Below, piece after piece: positions 55,735 to 63,352 of a stretch of 64,000 nucleotides of DNA. Every line of letters starts with the position of its first letter. Within the stretch, counting starts at the first letter, position 1. A program made the translations under genes and the position numbers. The DNA comes from Xanthomonas sp. XNM01 (lineage in GTDB: Bacteria; Pseudomonadota; Gammaproteobacteria; Xanthomonadales; Xanthomonadaceae), in the NCBI RefSeq assembly GCF_014851915.1, contig NZ_JACVAP010000002.1:434001-498000 (forward strand), in the 5' to 3' direction. A model generated the notes under the pieces. The model saw only the letters and a list, made by a program, of their open reading frames with translations, searched no databases and was not told where the DNA came from.

Positions 55735-56618
55735 GTCCGCACGCGCCGGGCTCGCCACCGCGCAGCCAGCACCGCTTCGACCGCATCCATCCCCACGGGA
55801 CGACCGCCATGCACACCGCCGCTGATTCCGGCCCGCGCCGCATTCCGTCCGAGGTCGTGCTGCTGTCGGCCGGACCGGGCGATCTCGACCTGCTGACGCT
55901 CAAGGCGGTGCGTGCGCTGCAGGCGGCGCAGGTGCTGCTGCTGGACGAACTGGTCGATCCGGGCATCGTCGAGCTGGCGCCGCAGGCGCGCGTGATCCGG
56001 GTCGGCAAGCGCGGTGGCTGCCGCTCGACGCCGCAGGCCTTCATCTGCCGGCTGATGCGGCGCTACGCGCTGCAGGGCCTGCGGGTGGTGCGGGTCAAGG
56101 GCGGCGATGCGCTGCTGTTCGGGCGGGCGGGCGAGGAGATCGCCTTCCTGCAGGCGGCCAGCGTGCCGGTCCGCATCATCAACGGGATCAGCGCCGCGTT
56201 CGCCGCCGCGGCGGCGCTGGGCGTTTCGCTGACCCATCGCGAGCACTGCCACGGTGTCACCTTCGTCACCGCGCACACCGCCGACCATGGCGAGCCGGAC
56301 TGGGCGGCGCTCGCCCGCGGCGGCACCACCCTGGCCATCTACATGGGCATGGGCCGGCTGGCGTCGCTGGCGGCCGGACTGCTGCGCGCGCTGCCGGGCG
56401 ACACGCCGGTCGCGATCGTGCAGGCGGCCAGCCAGGCCGGCGAGCGGCGCCTGCTGACCCGGCTGGATCGCCTGGCGCAGGTGGCCGCGGAGGTCGCTGA
56501 CGGCAGCCCCGGCGTCGTCCTGGTCGGGCGTGCGCTGGCCGAGGCACGGGAGTACGTGTCCGCGCGCGAACACGGTGTCGGTCAGGTGGTCGTCCGGACC
56601 GCGGCGGCCGCGGGCTGA
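55731..56618 (+). CDS. cobA: uroporphyrinogen-III C-methyltransferase
   Basis: 295 residues from ATG 55731, overlapping nasA by 4 bases; an internal ATG at 55809 (MHTAADSG) would remove a Pro/His-rich leader and is a real alternative. SAM-binding loop LLSAGPGDLDLLTLKA, then VVRVKGGDALLFGRAGEEI and FVTAHTADHG are SUMT hallmarks. Makes precorrin-2, precursor of the siroheme needed by NirB. It is the CobA form without the CysG dehydrogenase/chelatase half. Confidence 0.92.
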   Translation: MSPHAPGSPPRSQHRFDRIHPHGTTAMHTAADSGPRRIPSEVVLLSAGPGDLDLLTLKAVRALQAAQVLLLDELVDPGIVELAPQARVIRVGKRGGCRSTPQAFICRLMRRYALQGLRVVRVKGGDALLFGRAGEEIAFLQAASVPVRIINGISAAFAAAAALGVSLTHREHCHGVTFVTAHTADHGEPDWAALARGGTTLAIYMGMGRLASLAAGLLRALPGDTPVAIVQAASQAGERRLLTRLDRLAQVAAEVADGSPGVVLVGRALAEAREYVSAREHGVGQVVVRTAAAAG

Positions 56619-56678
56619 CACGCCGCTGCTGTGACGCAGCGCCCGCTTCGTGCATGGCGAGCGGCGATGCGCGGTGGA

Positions 56679-56721
56679 TTGATCAGGATCAAGGACGCGC
56701 CGCGCCGGCGGGGGCACGATA
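56679..56721 (+). promoter_or_regulatory. perfect FNR/ANR box and -10 of universal stress gene 2
   Basis: TTGATCAGGATCAA (56679-56692) is a perfect TTGAT-N4-ATCAA. ACGATA at 56716-56721 is a plausible -10 and sets the box centre at about -42. The box begins 73 bases before the ATG, as in stress gene 1. Confidence 0.82.
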
Positions 56722-56751
56722 CGCCCACTCCCGGACACGAGGGTCCGCCCC

Positions 56752-57192
56752 ATGTACCACCACATCCTGATTCCGACCGACGGTTCGTCGCTCTCGGCGC
56801 ATGCGGTGGAGCAGGCGCTGACCCTGGCCAAGAGTGTGCAGGCCACCACCACGGTGCTGACCGTGCTCAACCCGTTCCATGCGTTCGCGATGACGCCGGA
56901 ACTGATCGCCGATACCCGCGAGCAGTACGAGCGTCAGGTGCGGGACCAGGGGGCGCGCTGCCTGGCGGCGGCCGAGGTCGTGGCCCGTGCGATGGGCGTG
57001 CCCTGCGACACGGCGATGGTCGAGCACGAACTGCCGTACGAGGCGATCATCGAAACCGCGCGCGAGCGTGGTGCCGATCTGATCGCGATGGCCTCGCACG
57101 GGCGTCGCGGACTGAGCGCGCTGGTGCTCGGCAGCGAGACCCTGAAGGTGCTGACCCACTCCAACATCCCGGTGCTGGTGTTCAGGAAATGA
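56752..57192 (+). CDS. universal stress protein, UspA family
   Basis: 146 residues: YHHILIPTDGSSLSAHAVEQ at the start, ASHGRRGLSALVLGSETLKV (ATP-loop pattern) and HSNIPVLVFRK at the end. Its sequence is clearly different from the Usp at 23373, so the two are old paralogues or separately acquired, yet they share the FNR-type promoter design. Probably induced by oxygen limitation. Followed by three hairpins. Confidence 0.9.
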   Translation: MYHHILIPTDGSSLSAHAVEQALTLAKSVQATTTVLTVLNPFHAFAMTPELIADTREQYERQVRDQGARCLAAAEVVARAMGVPCDTAMVEHELPYEAIIETARERGADLIAMASHGRRGLSALVLGSETLKVLTHSNIPVLVFRK

Positions 57193-57204
57193 CTTCGCGT
57201 TGAC

Positions 57205-57283
57205 GTGGTCGCGGCGGAGGGCGGACGGGGCCCGCTCCCGCCGCGGCCACATCACGTCGCGGTACCCCCTCCGGTACCGCGAC
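57205..57283 (+). ncRNA. structured 3' region / candidate small RNA
   Basis: Hairpin A: 13-base arms 57205-57217 and 57238-57250 (GTGGTCGCGGCGG / CCGCCGCGGCCAC, one G-U pair). Hairpin B: perfect 11-bp stem GTCGCGGTACC / GGTACCGCGAC at 57256-57283 with the C-rich loop CCCTCC, which is complementary to Shine-Dalgarno sequences. Together with the terminator that follows, this has the form of a bacterial sRNA or a regulatory 3' UTR of the stress gene. No separate promoter is convincing. Otherwise the stretch 57193-57558 holds no gene. Confidence 0.5.
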
Positions 57284-57292
57284 CCTCTTCCG

Positions 57293-57327
57293 CCGCCCGG
57301 CATCCGCGTGATGCCGGGCGGTTTTTT
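57293..57327 (+). terminator. intrinsic terminator
   Basis: 12-bp perfect stem CCGCCCGGCATC / GATGCCGGGCGG, 5-base loop, followed by six T. Ends the transcript of the second universal stress gene and of any sRNA made from its 3' region. Confidence 0.93.
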
Positions 57328-57558
57328 CATGGGCCGCCGTCTGTGCCGCCGCCACTGGATGGGCGTGGAAAGCGTGGCCGCACCGGCGCACCGGAGGTAG
57401 CCGATCCGCGGATGGATGCGGCGCCCGGCGGTGACATGCATGCTCCCGCTGCCACGCGTCCGCACCCATCCGGCGAGGATCGCGACCCGCACTCCGTGTC
57501 GTGAGCCTCGCGCTACTGCAGGCGTGGCAAGGCTGAAAGCCGGGCCGGCCCGTGGCTG

Positions 57559-58551
57559 CTAACGCGGCGTGCGCCTGCGCGTCGCCTGGCCGCGTGCAGG
57601 CCGCGGCGGCGTACCCTTCGCTGCCGGCAGGCCGACGAGCGCGGCCGGCAGCTCCGGCATCGGCGTGCGCTCGTCCAGCGCCTCGCGTTTGAGCCAGTCG
57701 ATGAACAGCGCCGCGGCCGGGCTCGGCGCGCGGTGCGTCGGGTAGACGATGTAATAGGCATGGCGCGCCTTGAGCGCCGGCCCGGGCAGCCGCACCAGTT
57801 CATGGCGCTGCAGGTAGGGCTCGGCGATGCGGGCCCGCGCCAGCGCGGCGCCGATGCCGTACACCGCCGCCCGCATCACGTCGGTGCTGTCGTTGAAGGT
57901 GTGCATCGGCGGCAGGGCCACGCCGCGCGCATCGGCGGCGCGGAACCAGTCGCGCCAGCTCTGCGGCGACAGGTCGGTCAGCAGCGGCAGGCCGGCGATG
58001 TCGCGTGCGGACTGGATCCGGGCCAGCTGCGGCAGTGCCGGGGAGGCCACCGGAAACAACTCTTCGTCCATCAGGTGGTGCGCCTGCAGCCCCGGCCACT
58101 GGCCCTCGCCGTAGCGCACGCCCAGGTCCGGGCCGCCCTCCTCGAAGCGCGAGAACGCGCTGTCGGTCTGGATTTCCAGCCGCACGTGCGGATGCGCGGC
58201 GCAGAACCCGGGCAGTCGCGGCAGCAGCCAGCAGTAGGACAGCGAACGCAGCGTGGTGATCCGCAGCGGCGCGGCGTCCGGATCCGGATGCAGGTTGCCG
58301 GCGACCGCGGCGATGTCGTCCAGCGCGGCGCCGGCTGCATCGGCCAGCTGGCGCCCCTCGGCGGTGAGCTTGACGCCGCGCGCATGGCGTTGGAACAGCG
58401 TCGTGCCGAGCAGCGCCTCGAGCTTGCGGATGTGGTGGCTGACCGCGCTGGCGGTCAGGTGCAGCTCGTCCGCGGCATGCGCGAAGTTCTGATGGCGCGC
58501 CGCGGCGACGAACACGCCGAGGGCAGGCAGGAGGGCGGGGCGCAGCTTCAT
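57559..58551 (-). CDS. LysR family regulator, GcvA-like
   Basis: 330 residues. N-terminal winged helix (ALGVFVAAARHQNFAHAADE, LTASAVSHHIRKLEALLGTT) and a substrate-binding domain with RITTLRSLSYCWLLPRLPGF and GPDLGVRYGEGQWPGLQ; this GcvA-like type often controls a divergent gene. The C-terminus has an unusual basic Pro/Arg tail. Its divergent neighbour is the EamA transporter at 58723, the likely target. The effector is unknown. Confidence 0.9.
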   Translation of the reverse strand: MKLRPALLPALGVFVAAARHQNFAHAADELHLTASAVSHHIRKLEALLGTTLFQRHARGVKLTAEGRQLADAAGAALDDIAAVAGNLHPDPDAAPLRITTLRSLSYCWLLPRLPGFCAAHPHVRLEIQTDSAFSRFEEGGPDLGVRYGEGQWPGLQAHHLMDEELFPVASPALPQLARIQSARDIAGLPLLTDLSPQSWRDWFRAADARGVALPPMHTFNDSTDVMRAAVYGIGAALARARIAEPYLQRHELVRLPGPALKARHAYYIVYPTHRAPSPAAALFIDWLKREALDERTPMPELPAALVGLPAAKGTPPRPARGQATRRRTPR

Positions 58552-58722
58552 CGCGAGACATGAACCAGATTTGTGGCTTGCCGCGATACTACGCGCTTGT
58601 CGGCATCGCGCCGCAGGCGGATGCTCGCCTCCCGTCACCAGGATGCCTTCCGCGATGCGCGCCGCCACCACCGCACCCGATCCCTTCGCCTGCCGGACAC
58701 GGTCGATCTGCGGAGGCGGGGC

Positions 58723-59619
58723 ATGAGCGCGCCGCAGGCCGAAGCGATCGCGGTCGGCGACGGCGCCAGCCGCGACCTGCGCACGCCGCTGGAGTTGCTG
58801 TTCCTGGGCGTGGTCTGGGGGTGCTCGTTCCTGTTCATGCGCGTGGCCGCGCCGACATTCGGTGCGGTGGCGCTGGTGGAACTGCGTCTGGCCCTGGGCG
58901 CGGCGGTGCTGCTGCCATTCCTGTGGGTGGCACGCCGCCATTTCCCGCTGCGGCGCTGGCCGATGCTCGCCGCCATCGGCGTGCTCAATTCCGCGTTGCC
59001 GTTCCTGCTGTTCGCCTGGGCAGCGGCGCGTGCGCCGGCGGCGATCGGCGCGATCTGCAACGCGATGACGGTGCTGTTCACCGCGCTGATCGCGTTCCTG
59101 TTCTTCGGCGAGAAGATCGGCAGCCGGCGTGCCGCCGCCCTGATGATCGGCTTCGTCGGCGTCCTGGTGCTGGCGGCGGGCAAGGCCGGTGGCCTCAGCG
59201 TCGGTCCGGCCGCGCTTGCGGGCGCCACGGCCTCGCTGCTGTACGGCATCGGCTACAACCTGGTGAAGCGGCACATGGCCGATCTGCCGCCGGCGGCGTC
59301 GGCAGCGGCGACCCTGGGCAGCAGTGCGCTGCTGCTGGCGCCGCTGGCCTGGTTCCACTGGCCGGCCACGCCGGTGCCGCTGCAGGCCTGGGCCTGCGCC
59401 GCCACGCTGGGCGTGCTCTGCACCGGGCTCGCCTTCCTGATGTATTACCGGCTGATCCAGCGCATCGGCCCGGCACGCGCGTCGACGGTGACCTACCTGG
59501 TGCCGGTGTTCGGCGCATTGCTGGCCTGGGCGATCCTGGACGAACCGCTGACCTGGACGATGGCGCTGGCGGCCGCGCTGATCCTGGGCAGCGTGGCCTT
59601 CAGCCAGCGCGCCCGCTGA
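58723..59619 (+). CDS. EamA/DMT superfamily transporter
   Basis: 298 residues, ten predicted helices in two EamA repeats (LLFLGVVWGCSFLFMRVAAP; ARASTVTYLVPVFGALLAWA). Start ATG 58723 is preceded by CGGAGG at 58711-58716; a reading from 58573 would add an arginine-rich leader. Probably an exporter of amino acids or small metabolites, regulated by the divergent LysR gene. Confidence 0.88.
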   Translation: MSAPQAEAIAVGDGASRDLRTPLELLFLGVVWGCSFLFMRVAAPTFGAVALVELRLALGAAVLLPFLWVARRHFPLRRWPMLAAIGVLNSALPFLLFAWAAARAPAAIGAICNAMTVLFTALIAFLFFGEKIGSRRAAALMIGFVGVLVLAAGKAGGLSVGPAALAGATASLLYGIGYNLVKRHMADLPPAASAAATLGSSALLLAPLAWFHWPATPVPLQAWACAATLGVLCTGLAFLMYYRLIQRIGPARASTVTYLVPVFGALLAWAILDEPLTWTMALAAALILGSVAFSQRAR

Positions 59620-59644
59620 GGCGACGGCGCGCGTCGCCGACGCA

Positions 59645-61039
59645 TCAGGCGAACAGCCCCTGCGTCATCGACAGCGGCGCATGGCGGCGGGCGAGGCCTT
59701 CCACCGCCATTCGCAGCATCGCCGGGGCGACATAGCGCCGGTGCACCGCACTGATCGCGGCCATGTAGAACCTGCCGAACGCGTTGCGGCAGCGCACGCG
59801 CGTACCGAGCGTGACCTCGACGCCGTCGGAGGTGATCCGCACGCCGACGCACGAGCGGAACACCAGGTGGCGGTCGTCCGCACCCAGCAGCACCTGCGCA
59901 CCGCGGCCATCGGCATCGATCCGCTGGTCGAGCACCGGATGGCGTCCGGCGAACAGCCGCTCGCGCTCCGGCGACAGCAGCGAGGACACCGGACAGCCGA
60001 GCGGCGAGGTCCGCAGCCGCAACGGCCGGACCAGCAGGTTGCGCAGCTGCATCAGCCGGGTGACGCCTGCGGGGCGATGCTGCACGAAACCGTCCAGCAC
60101 GTCGGCCAGCAGCGCCTGCGCGTGGGTGCCATCGGCGACGCCGCCCTGCAGGCGCAGGACGAACGTGTCCTGGTGATGGAATCCTGGCAGCTGCGCCAGC
60201 AGCAGCGAGTCCGGCGGCGGCGCCGGCAACGCGCGGACACCCTGCGTGCGGCCCTCGACGAAACCCTCGCCCGGCGAGAAGCGTGCCCGCAGCCTGCCAA
60301 TCGGACCGCGCAGCGCCGCGCACAACCGCTGACGCCAGCTGCCCGGCGGCGCGTGCAGCGCCAGCCGCACGGTCGGCACCGCCTGGCGTTCCAGCGGATG
60401 CCGTGCGATCCAGGCCTGTACGGCGTGCGGCAGGGTCTCGGTCAGGCTGGCGATGGTCGCGTCGCCGGCGAGCACCTGCTGCTGCACCGCACCGGCGGCC
60501 AGCCCGCCGAGTTCATCGGTGTGGCAGGACAGCGCGAACAGCACCGGATGCGGCGTGCCGGGCTGCAGCGGCGCGAACTGGTGCCAGGTGCCGCCGCCGA
60601 AGCGCACGGTGAACATGCAGTCCGGCGGAATGTCGACGTGATGCAGCGCGGCGGCGAAGTGGGCCGGGTCGCGCGCCAGCTGCGCATCGGAGGCGGTGGA
60701 GAACCGCAGCCGTGCGCCGCCGCTGCCGCTGACCGCGGTGAACACGCGATGCCCGGCGTGACGGTGGAACGGATGGCCGGCCGGACCGACGCCGAAGGTG
60801 AACAGGGCGCTGCGCTCGCCGGCGTCGAAATCGGGTGCGGCGATCCGGACCGAGGGCTCGTCGAGTTCATCGACGAAGCCGCTGTGGCTGGCCTGCCGCG
60901 CACCGGCATCGCGATGCATCCGGTCGCCGGCGCCATGGCCGAGCTGCGCGACCAGCACCACCTCGACCGGCAGACCGCCGGAGTACGAACGGATGCGGGC
61001 CCTGGGGAATCCTGCAACGACGTCGGCATGGCGGCGCAT
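59645..61039 (-). CDS. DUF2867-type protein of the ArsR operon
   Basis: 464 residues from ATG 61039, preceded by AAGGAG at the proper distance (reading leftwards). The N-terminal ~200 residues have a cupin-like look with many histidines (HPFHRHAGHRVFTAVSGSGG, PPDCMFTVRFGGGTWHQFAP), suggesting a metal-binding barrel. The C-terminal ~170 residues end with a DUF2867-like SRPBCC domain (LMQLRNLLVRPLRLRTSPL ... GRFYMAAISAVHRRYVAPAM). I do not recognise the two-domain combination. It follows the ArsR gene by 16 bases. Confidence 0.75.
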   Translation of the reverse strand: MRRHADVVAGFPRARIRSYSGGLPVEVVLVAQLGHGAGDRMHRDAGARQASHSGFVDELDEPSVRIAAPDFDAGERSALFTFGVGPAGHPFHRHAGHRVFTAVSGSGGARLRFSTASDAQLARDPAHFAAALHHVDIPPDCMFTVRFGGGTWHQFAPLQPGTPHPVLFALSCHTDELGGLAAGAVQQQVLAGDATIASLTETLPHAVQAWIARHPLERQAVPTVRLALHAPPGSWRQRLCAALRGPIGRLRARFSPGEGFVEGRTQGVRALPAPPPDSLLLAQLPGFHHQDTFVLRLQGGVADGTHAQALLADVLDGFVQHRPAGVTRLMQLRNLLVRPLRLRTSPLGCPVSSLLSPERERLFAGRHPVLDQRIDADGRGAQVLLGADDRHLVFRSCVGVRITSDGVEVTLGTRVRCRNAFGRFYMAAISAVHRRYVAPAMLRMAVEGLARRHAPLSMTQGLFA

Positions 61040-61055
61040 GACGCGGCTCCTTCTG

Positions 61056-61397
61056 TCAGCGGGTCTTCGGCGGGGGCGTGCGAGCACCGGTCTGTCGGGC
61101 CCGCGCCTTGGCCTCGCGCCTGAGCGGCCCGGCGGTCGGGCAGACCTCGAACGCGAAGCCGGTCAGCGTGTTGACCAGGTTGTCCGGCACCAGGCGGTAG
61201 AACACGTACTGGCCGCGCTTGTCGCTGGCGACCAGGCCGGCCGCCTCCAGCACGGACAGATGGCGCGAGATCGCCGGTGCGCTCATCTCGAACCGCGCGG
61301 CGATCTCGCCGGCGGTCAGTTCCTGTGCGGACAGGTAGGCAAGGATCTCGCGCCGGGGGCGCGAGGCGAGGGCGTCAAAGATGCGGTCCACGGCCAT
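61056..61397 (-). CDS. ArsR family transcriptional regulator
   Basis: 113 residues. Winged helix typical of ArsR/SdpR regulators: VDRIFDALASRPRREILAYL, then ELTAGEIAARFEMSAPAISR, RHLSVLEAAGLVASDKRGQY. The arsenic-type CVCxC motif is absent and only one cysteine (VCPTAG) is present, so it is not a classic metal sensor. Start ATG 61397 lies 11 bases from an inverted repeat and has almost no leader. Operon with the DUF2867 gene. Confidence 0.9.
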   Translation of the reverse strand: MAVDRIFDALASRPRREILAYLSAQELTAGEIAARFEMSAPAISRHLSVLEAAGLVASDKRGQYVFYRLVPDNLVNTLTGFAFEVCPTAGPLRREAKARARQTGARTPPPKTR

Positions 61398-61407
61398 GGA
61401 TCCACCG

Positions 61408-61440
61408 TTTAGATAATTAACGTAATTGCTAAATATCTAA
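61408..61440 (-). promoter_or_regulatory. AT-rich operator/promoter of the ArsR operon
   Basis: Inverted repeat TTAGATA (61409-61415) and TATCTAA (61434-61440), with an inner AATT-AACGT-AATT-like element; the whole block is almost pure A/T in a GC-rich genome. Directly upstream of the ArsR start, so a likely self-repression site. Confidence 0.6.
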
Positions 61441-61756
61441 CTGCTGGCGCGATGTCAATCAGGTGTCTGGAAAGCAACTGGATGCGTCTGGCCTCGCGTT
61501 GTCGCTTCCGGCCAGCTGCTCCACTGCGTGTCTCTTTCGCGCACCCCCATGCATCTGCTGCGGATCCGGTTGGCGAGGCGACCCGACCGCCGCCTGCACC
61601 TGGTGACCGCCTCATCGCTTCAGGCGATGACCGCGTGCTGGTCGATCGGTCTTACTCCACACCGTCTGCGCTCGCCGCGTGTCAAGCGACACCGGTGTCG
61701 GATCCGGCGTCTTCACGCTGTCTCCACGTCTTCCAACTAGAGCTGAAAGTGGGGGA
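61441..61756. other. intergenic region without recognisable gene
   Basis: Open frames on both strands here are short, lack ribosome sites and have no signal peptide or conserved motif. The composition is less GC-rich than the neighbourhood. Nothing further is supported. Confidence 0.5.
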
Positions 61757-61784
61757 ATGACACGGCTGAAAAGGCCGCTATATT
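61757..61784 (+). promoter_or_regulatory. promoter of the Lpp-like lipoprotein gene
   Basis: ATGACA (61757-61762), 16-base spacer, TATATT (61779-61784): one of the best sigma-70 matches in the window, in keeping with a highly expressed small lipoprotein. Start point near 61791, 24 bases before the ATG. Confidence 0.7.
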
Positions 61785-61814
61785 CCAGTCTCCCCAGACG
61801 AAGGAGGAGTCCAA

Positions 61815-62084
61815 ATGCTCCTGAACAAGCAACATCTGAAGGCGGCACGCATGCTCGGCGTGGCCATTGTCGTGACCGCGAGCCTGAGCGCGTGCAACAC
61901 CTACAAGGAAGAATTCGCAACCATCAACTCGCGCCTCGACACGCTCGATACGCGGGTACAGGGTGCCGCCCAGAGCGCCGAGTCCGCCAACCAGTCCGCG
62001 CGCCAGGCCAACCAGCGCCTGGATCAGATCGAAGGTCGCGTCCAGCAGCTCGAGCAGGCCCCGCGCCGCACGCCGCGCGGCTGA
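61815..62084 (+). CDS. small Lpp/OprI-like outer-membrane lipoprotein
   Basis: 89 residues. Signal and lipobox VTASLSAC give mature lipidated Cys27, followed by NTYKEEFATINSRLDTLDTR and a heptad-rich helix ending in basic RRTPRG. This is the alanine-zipper design of Lpp/OprI, except that the C-terminal lysine used for peptidoglycan linkage in Lpp is replaced by Arg-Gly. GAAGGAGGA precedes the ATG. Strong promoter upstream and a 13-bp hairpin downstream fit a monocistronic abundant mRNA. Confidence 0.82.
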   Translation: MLLNKQHLKAARMLGVAIVVTASLSACNTYKEEFATINSRLDTLDTRVQGAAQSAESANQSARQANQRLDQIEGRVQQLEQAPRRTPRG

Positions 62085-62092
62085 TGCGACCC

Positions 62093-62128
62093 GGCAACCA
62101 GTGACTCCTGCGGGGGTCACTGGTTGCC
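62093..62128 (+). terminator. hairpin after the Lpp-like gene
   Basis: 13-bp perfect stem GGCAACCAGTGAC / GTCACTGGTTGCC around a 10-base loop (further pairing possible), nine bases after the stop. A T6 run occurs only 14 bases later at 62144-62149, so termination may be less abrupt than usual. Confidence 0.75.
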
Positions 62129-62209
62129 TGAAGCACGCATTGGTTTTTTGAGGAATCGATCATCCGTACGTACTCATGCTCCGCACTTGGCGCCCTCTAT
62201 GGCGCGCTG

Positions 62210-62893
62210 GTGATCGCACTGGCCGTTGCGAGTGTCGACGTCGCCAGTGCGAAGGACGCGCCCGCGCAACCGGTCGCCGCCGTCGATGAGCTTCCGCAGG
62301 GGCAGGAGGTGTCCGACACGGTCATCGAACTGGCCGGCTGGGTCGTCGCAAGCGAGGACGCGCAGGGCTATCCGTTCGCGATCATGGACAAGGCCGCTGC
62401 GCAGATCCTTGTGTTCGGTGGCGATGGTCGCCTGCGTGGCGCGGCGCCCGCGCTGTTCGGCTCGGCGATCGGCGACCACACCGCACCCGGCGTGGCCGGA
62501 CTGGCGCTGCGCGAGATTCCCGGGCGGGACCGCACGACGCCGGCGGGCCGCTTCATCGGTGGTTACGGCCCCTCCATCGACGCCGGACGCGTGTTGTGGG
62601 TGGACTACGAGTCCGCCGTCTCCATCCATCCGATGCCGCCGGGTAGCCCGGCCGAGAAGCGCGCCGAGCGGCTCGCGTCTCCCTCGCCCGACGACAACCG
62701 CGTGACCCACGGCTGCATCAACGTCTCGCCTGCGTTCTACGAAGGGATCGTCCAGGCGACGTTCGAACGCGGCGGCGTGTTCTACGTGCTGCCGGACAAC
62801 GACGCGCTGGAGGACACCTTCCCGGAGTTCGCGCAGAGCCGCGCGGCCACGCAGGAGGGTGATCGGAAGCGTGGGCGCGCCGCCAGCAGGTGA
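62210..62893 (+). CDS. L,D-transpeptidase-fold (YkuD) protein, start uncertain
   Basis: 227 residues from the first standard start, GTG 62210. YkuD catalytic motif DNRVTHGCINVSPAFYEGI with His167 and Cys169, and an earlier histidine in VSIHPM (His140); TTPAGRFIGGYGPS is the substrate-groove segment. It probably acts on peptidoglycan or on lipoprotein attachment. From GTG 62210 the signal peptide lacks its basic start; the open frame continues upstream through IRTYSCSALGALYGALVIAL, a complete signal, but the only codons near a ribosome site (GAGG at 62150-62153) are ATC at 62159 and 62162. Confidence 0.78.
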   Translation: MIALAVASVDVASAKDAPAQPVAAVDELPQGQEVSDTVIELAGWVVASEDAQGYPFAIMDKAAAQILVFGGDGRLRGAAPALFGSAIGDHTAPGVAGLALREIPGRDRTTPAGRFIGGYGPSIDAGRVLWVDYESAVSIHPMPPGSPAEKRAERLASPSPDDNRVTHGCINVSPAFYEGIVQATFERGGVFYVLPDNDALEDTFPEFAQSRAATQEGDRKRGRAASR

Positions 62894-63090
62894 GGCCTGA
62901 GGCCACGCCGCGCCGCGGTGCGGCTGAAACCTCGACATGCCGCCGGCGCTCATGCCGTTCGACGCGCGCGTCCGGCGCCGTTGCCTGATCCGTCGAGTTT
63001 GAGTGTGCTGTCGGTGGCCATTGCCCGGCCACCGCCTCGCCGTCCATTCGAACGACGCGCGCTGCGCTCGTCCGCGTTTCGCGGGCGTCG

Positions 63091-63237
63091 TTATCCGTTT
63101 CCTTCCTTCCTGTTGTCCTGTTCTTCCTTTTTCTTCTTCTTGCCCTGGTCGTAATGCCACTTGATGGCGAAGAACATGCCGATGCCCAGCACGAGCACCT
63201 TGAACACGATGAAGACGACAGGGAACCAATCCACCAT
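63091..63237 (-). CDS. 48-residue membrane protein with lysine-rich tail
   Basis: Short gene from ATG 63237 to TAA 63091. The product begins MVDWFPVVFIVFKVLVLGIG, a single transmembrane helix, continues MFFAIKWHYDQ and ends in a highly basic and acidic tail (GKKKKKEEQDNRKEGNG). GGAAG lies ten bases upstream of the ATG. Amino-acid use and the clear hydrophobic/charged partition support coding although the length is small. Function unknown; similar single-helix proteins with KKK tails are common beside peptidyl-prolyl isomerase genes, which is the case here. Confidence 0.68.
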   Translation of the reverse strand: MVDWFPVVFIVFKVLVLGIGMFFAIKWHYDQGKKKKKEEQDNRKEGNG

Positions 63238-63352
63238 TTCAGTTACTTCCAAGCGATGACGTCATCGAGCGTCGAGAGGGAGTGCCGTCGCGGACCGCCG
63301 CGCGGCAGTTTCGCGTTCCGGTCGTAGCGACGCGGAACGCGCGGGCCGGCTT

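Noticed and set aside
57182-57504. Small open frames in the region of three hairpins after the second stress gene
   Set aside because: Stems and the intrinsic terminator explain the sequence; the putative peptides are Arg/Pro-rich reverse-frame type.
61452-61920. Overlapping open frames on both strands between the ArsR operator and the Lpp-like gene
   Set aside because: No ribosome site, no signal peptide, no conserved motif; one overlaps the clear Lpp promoter.
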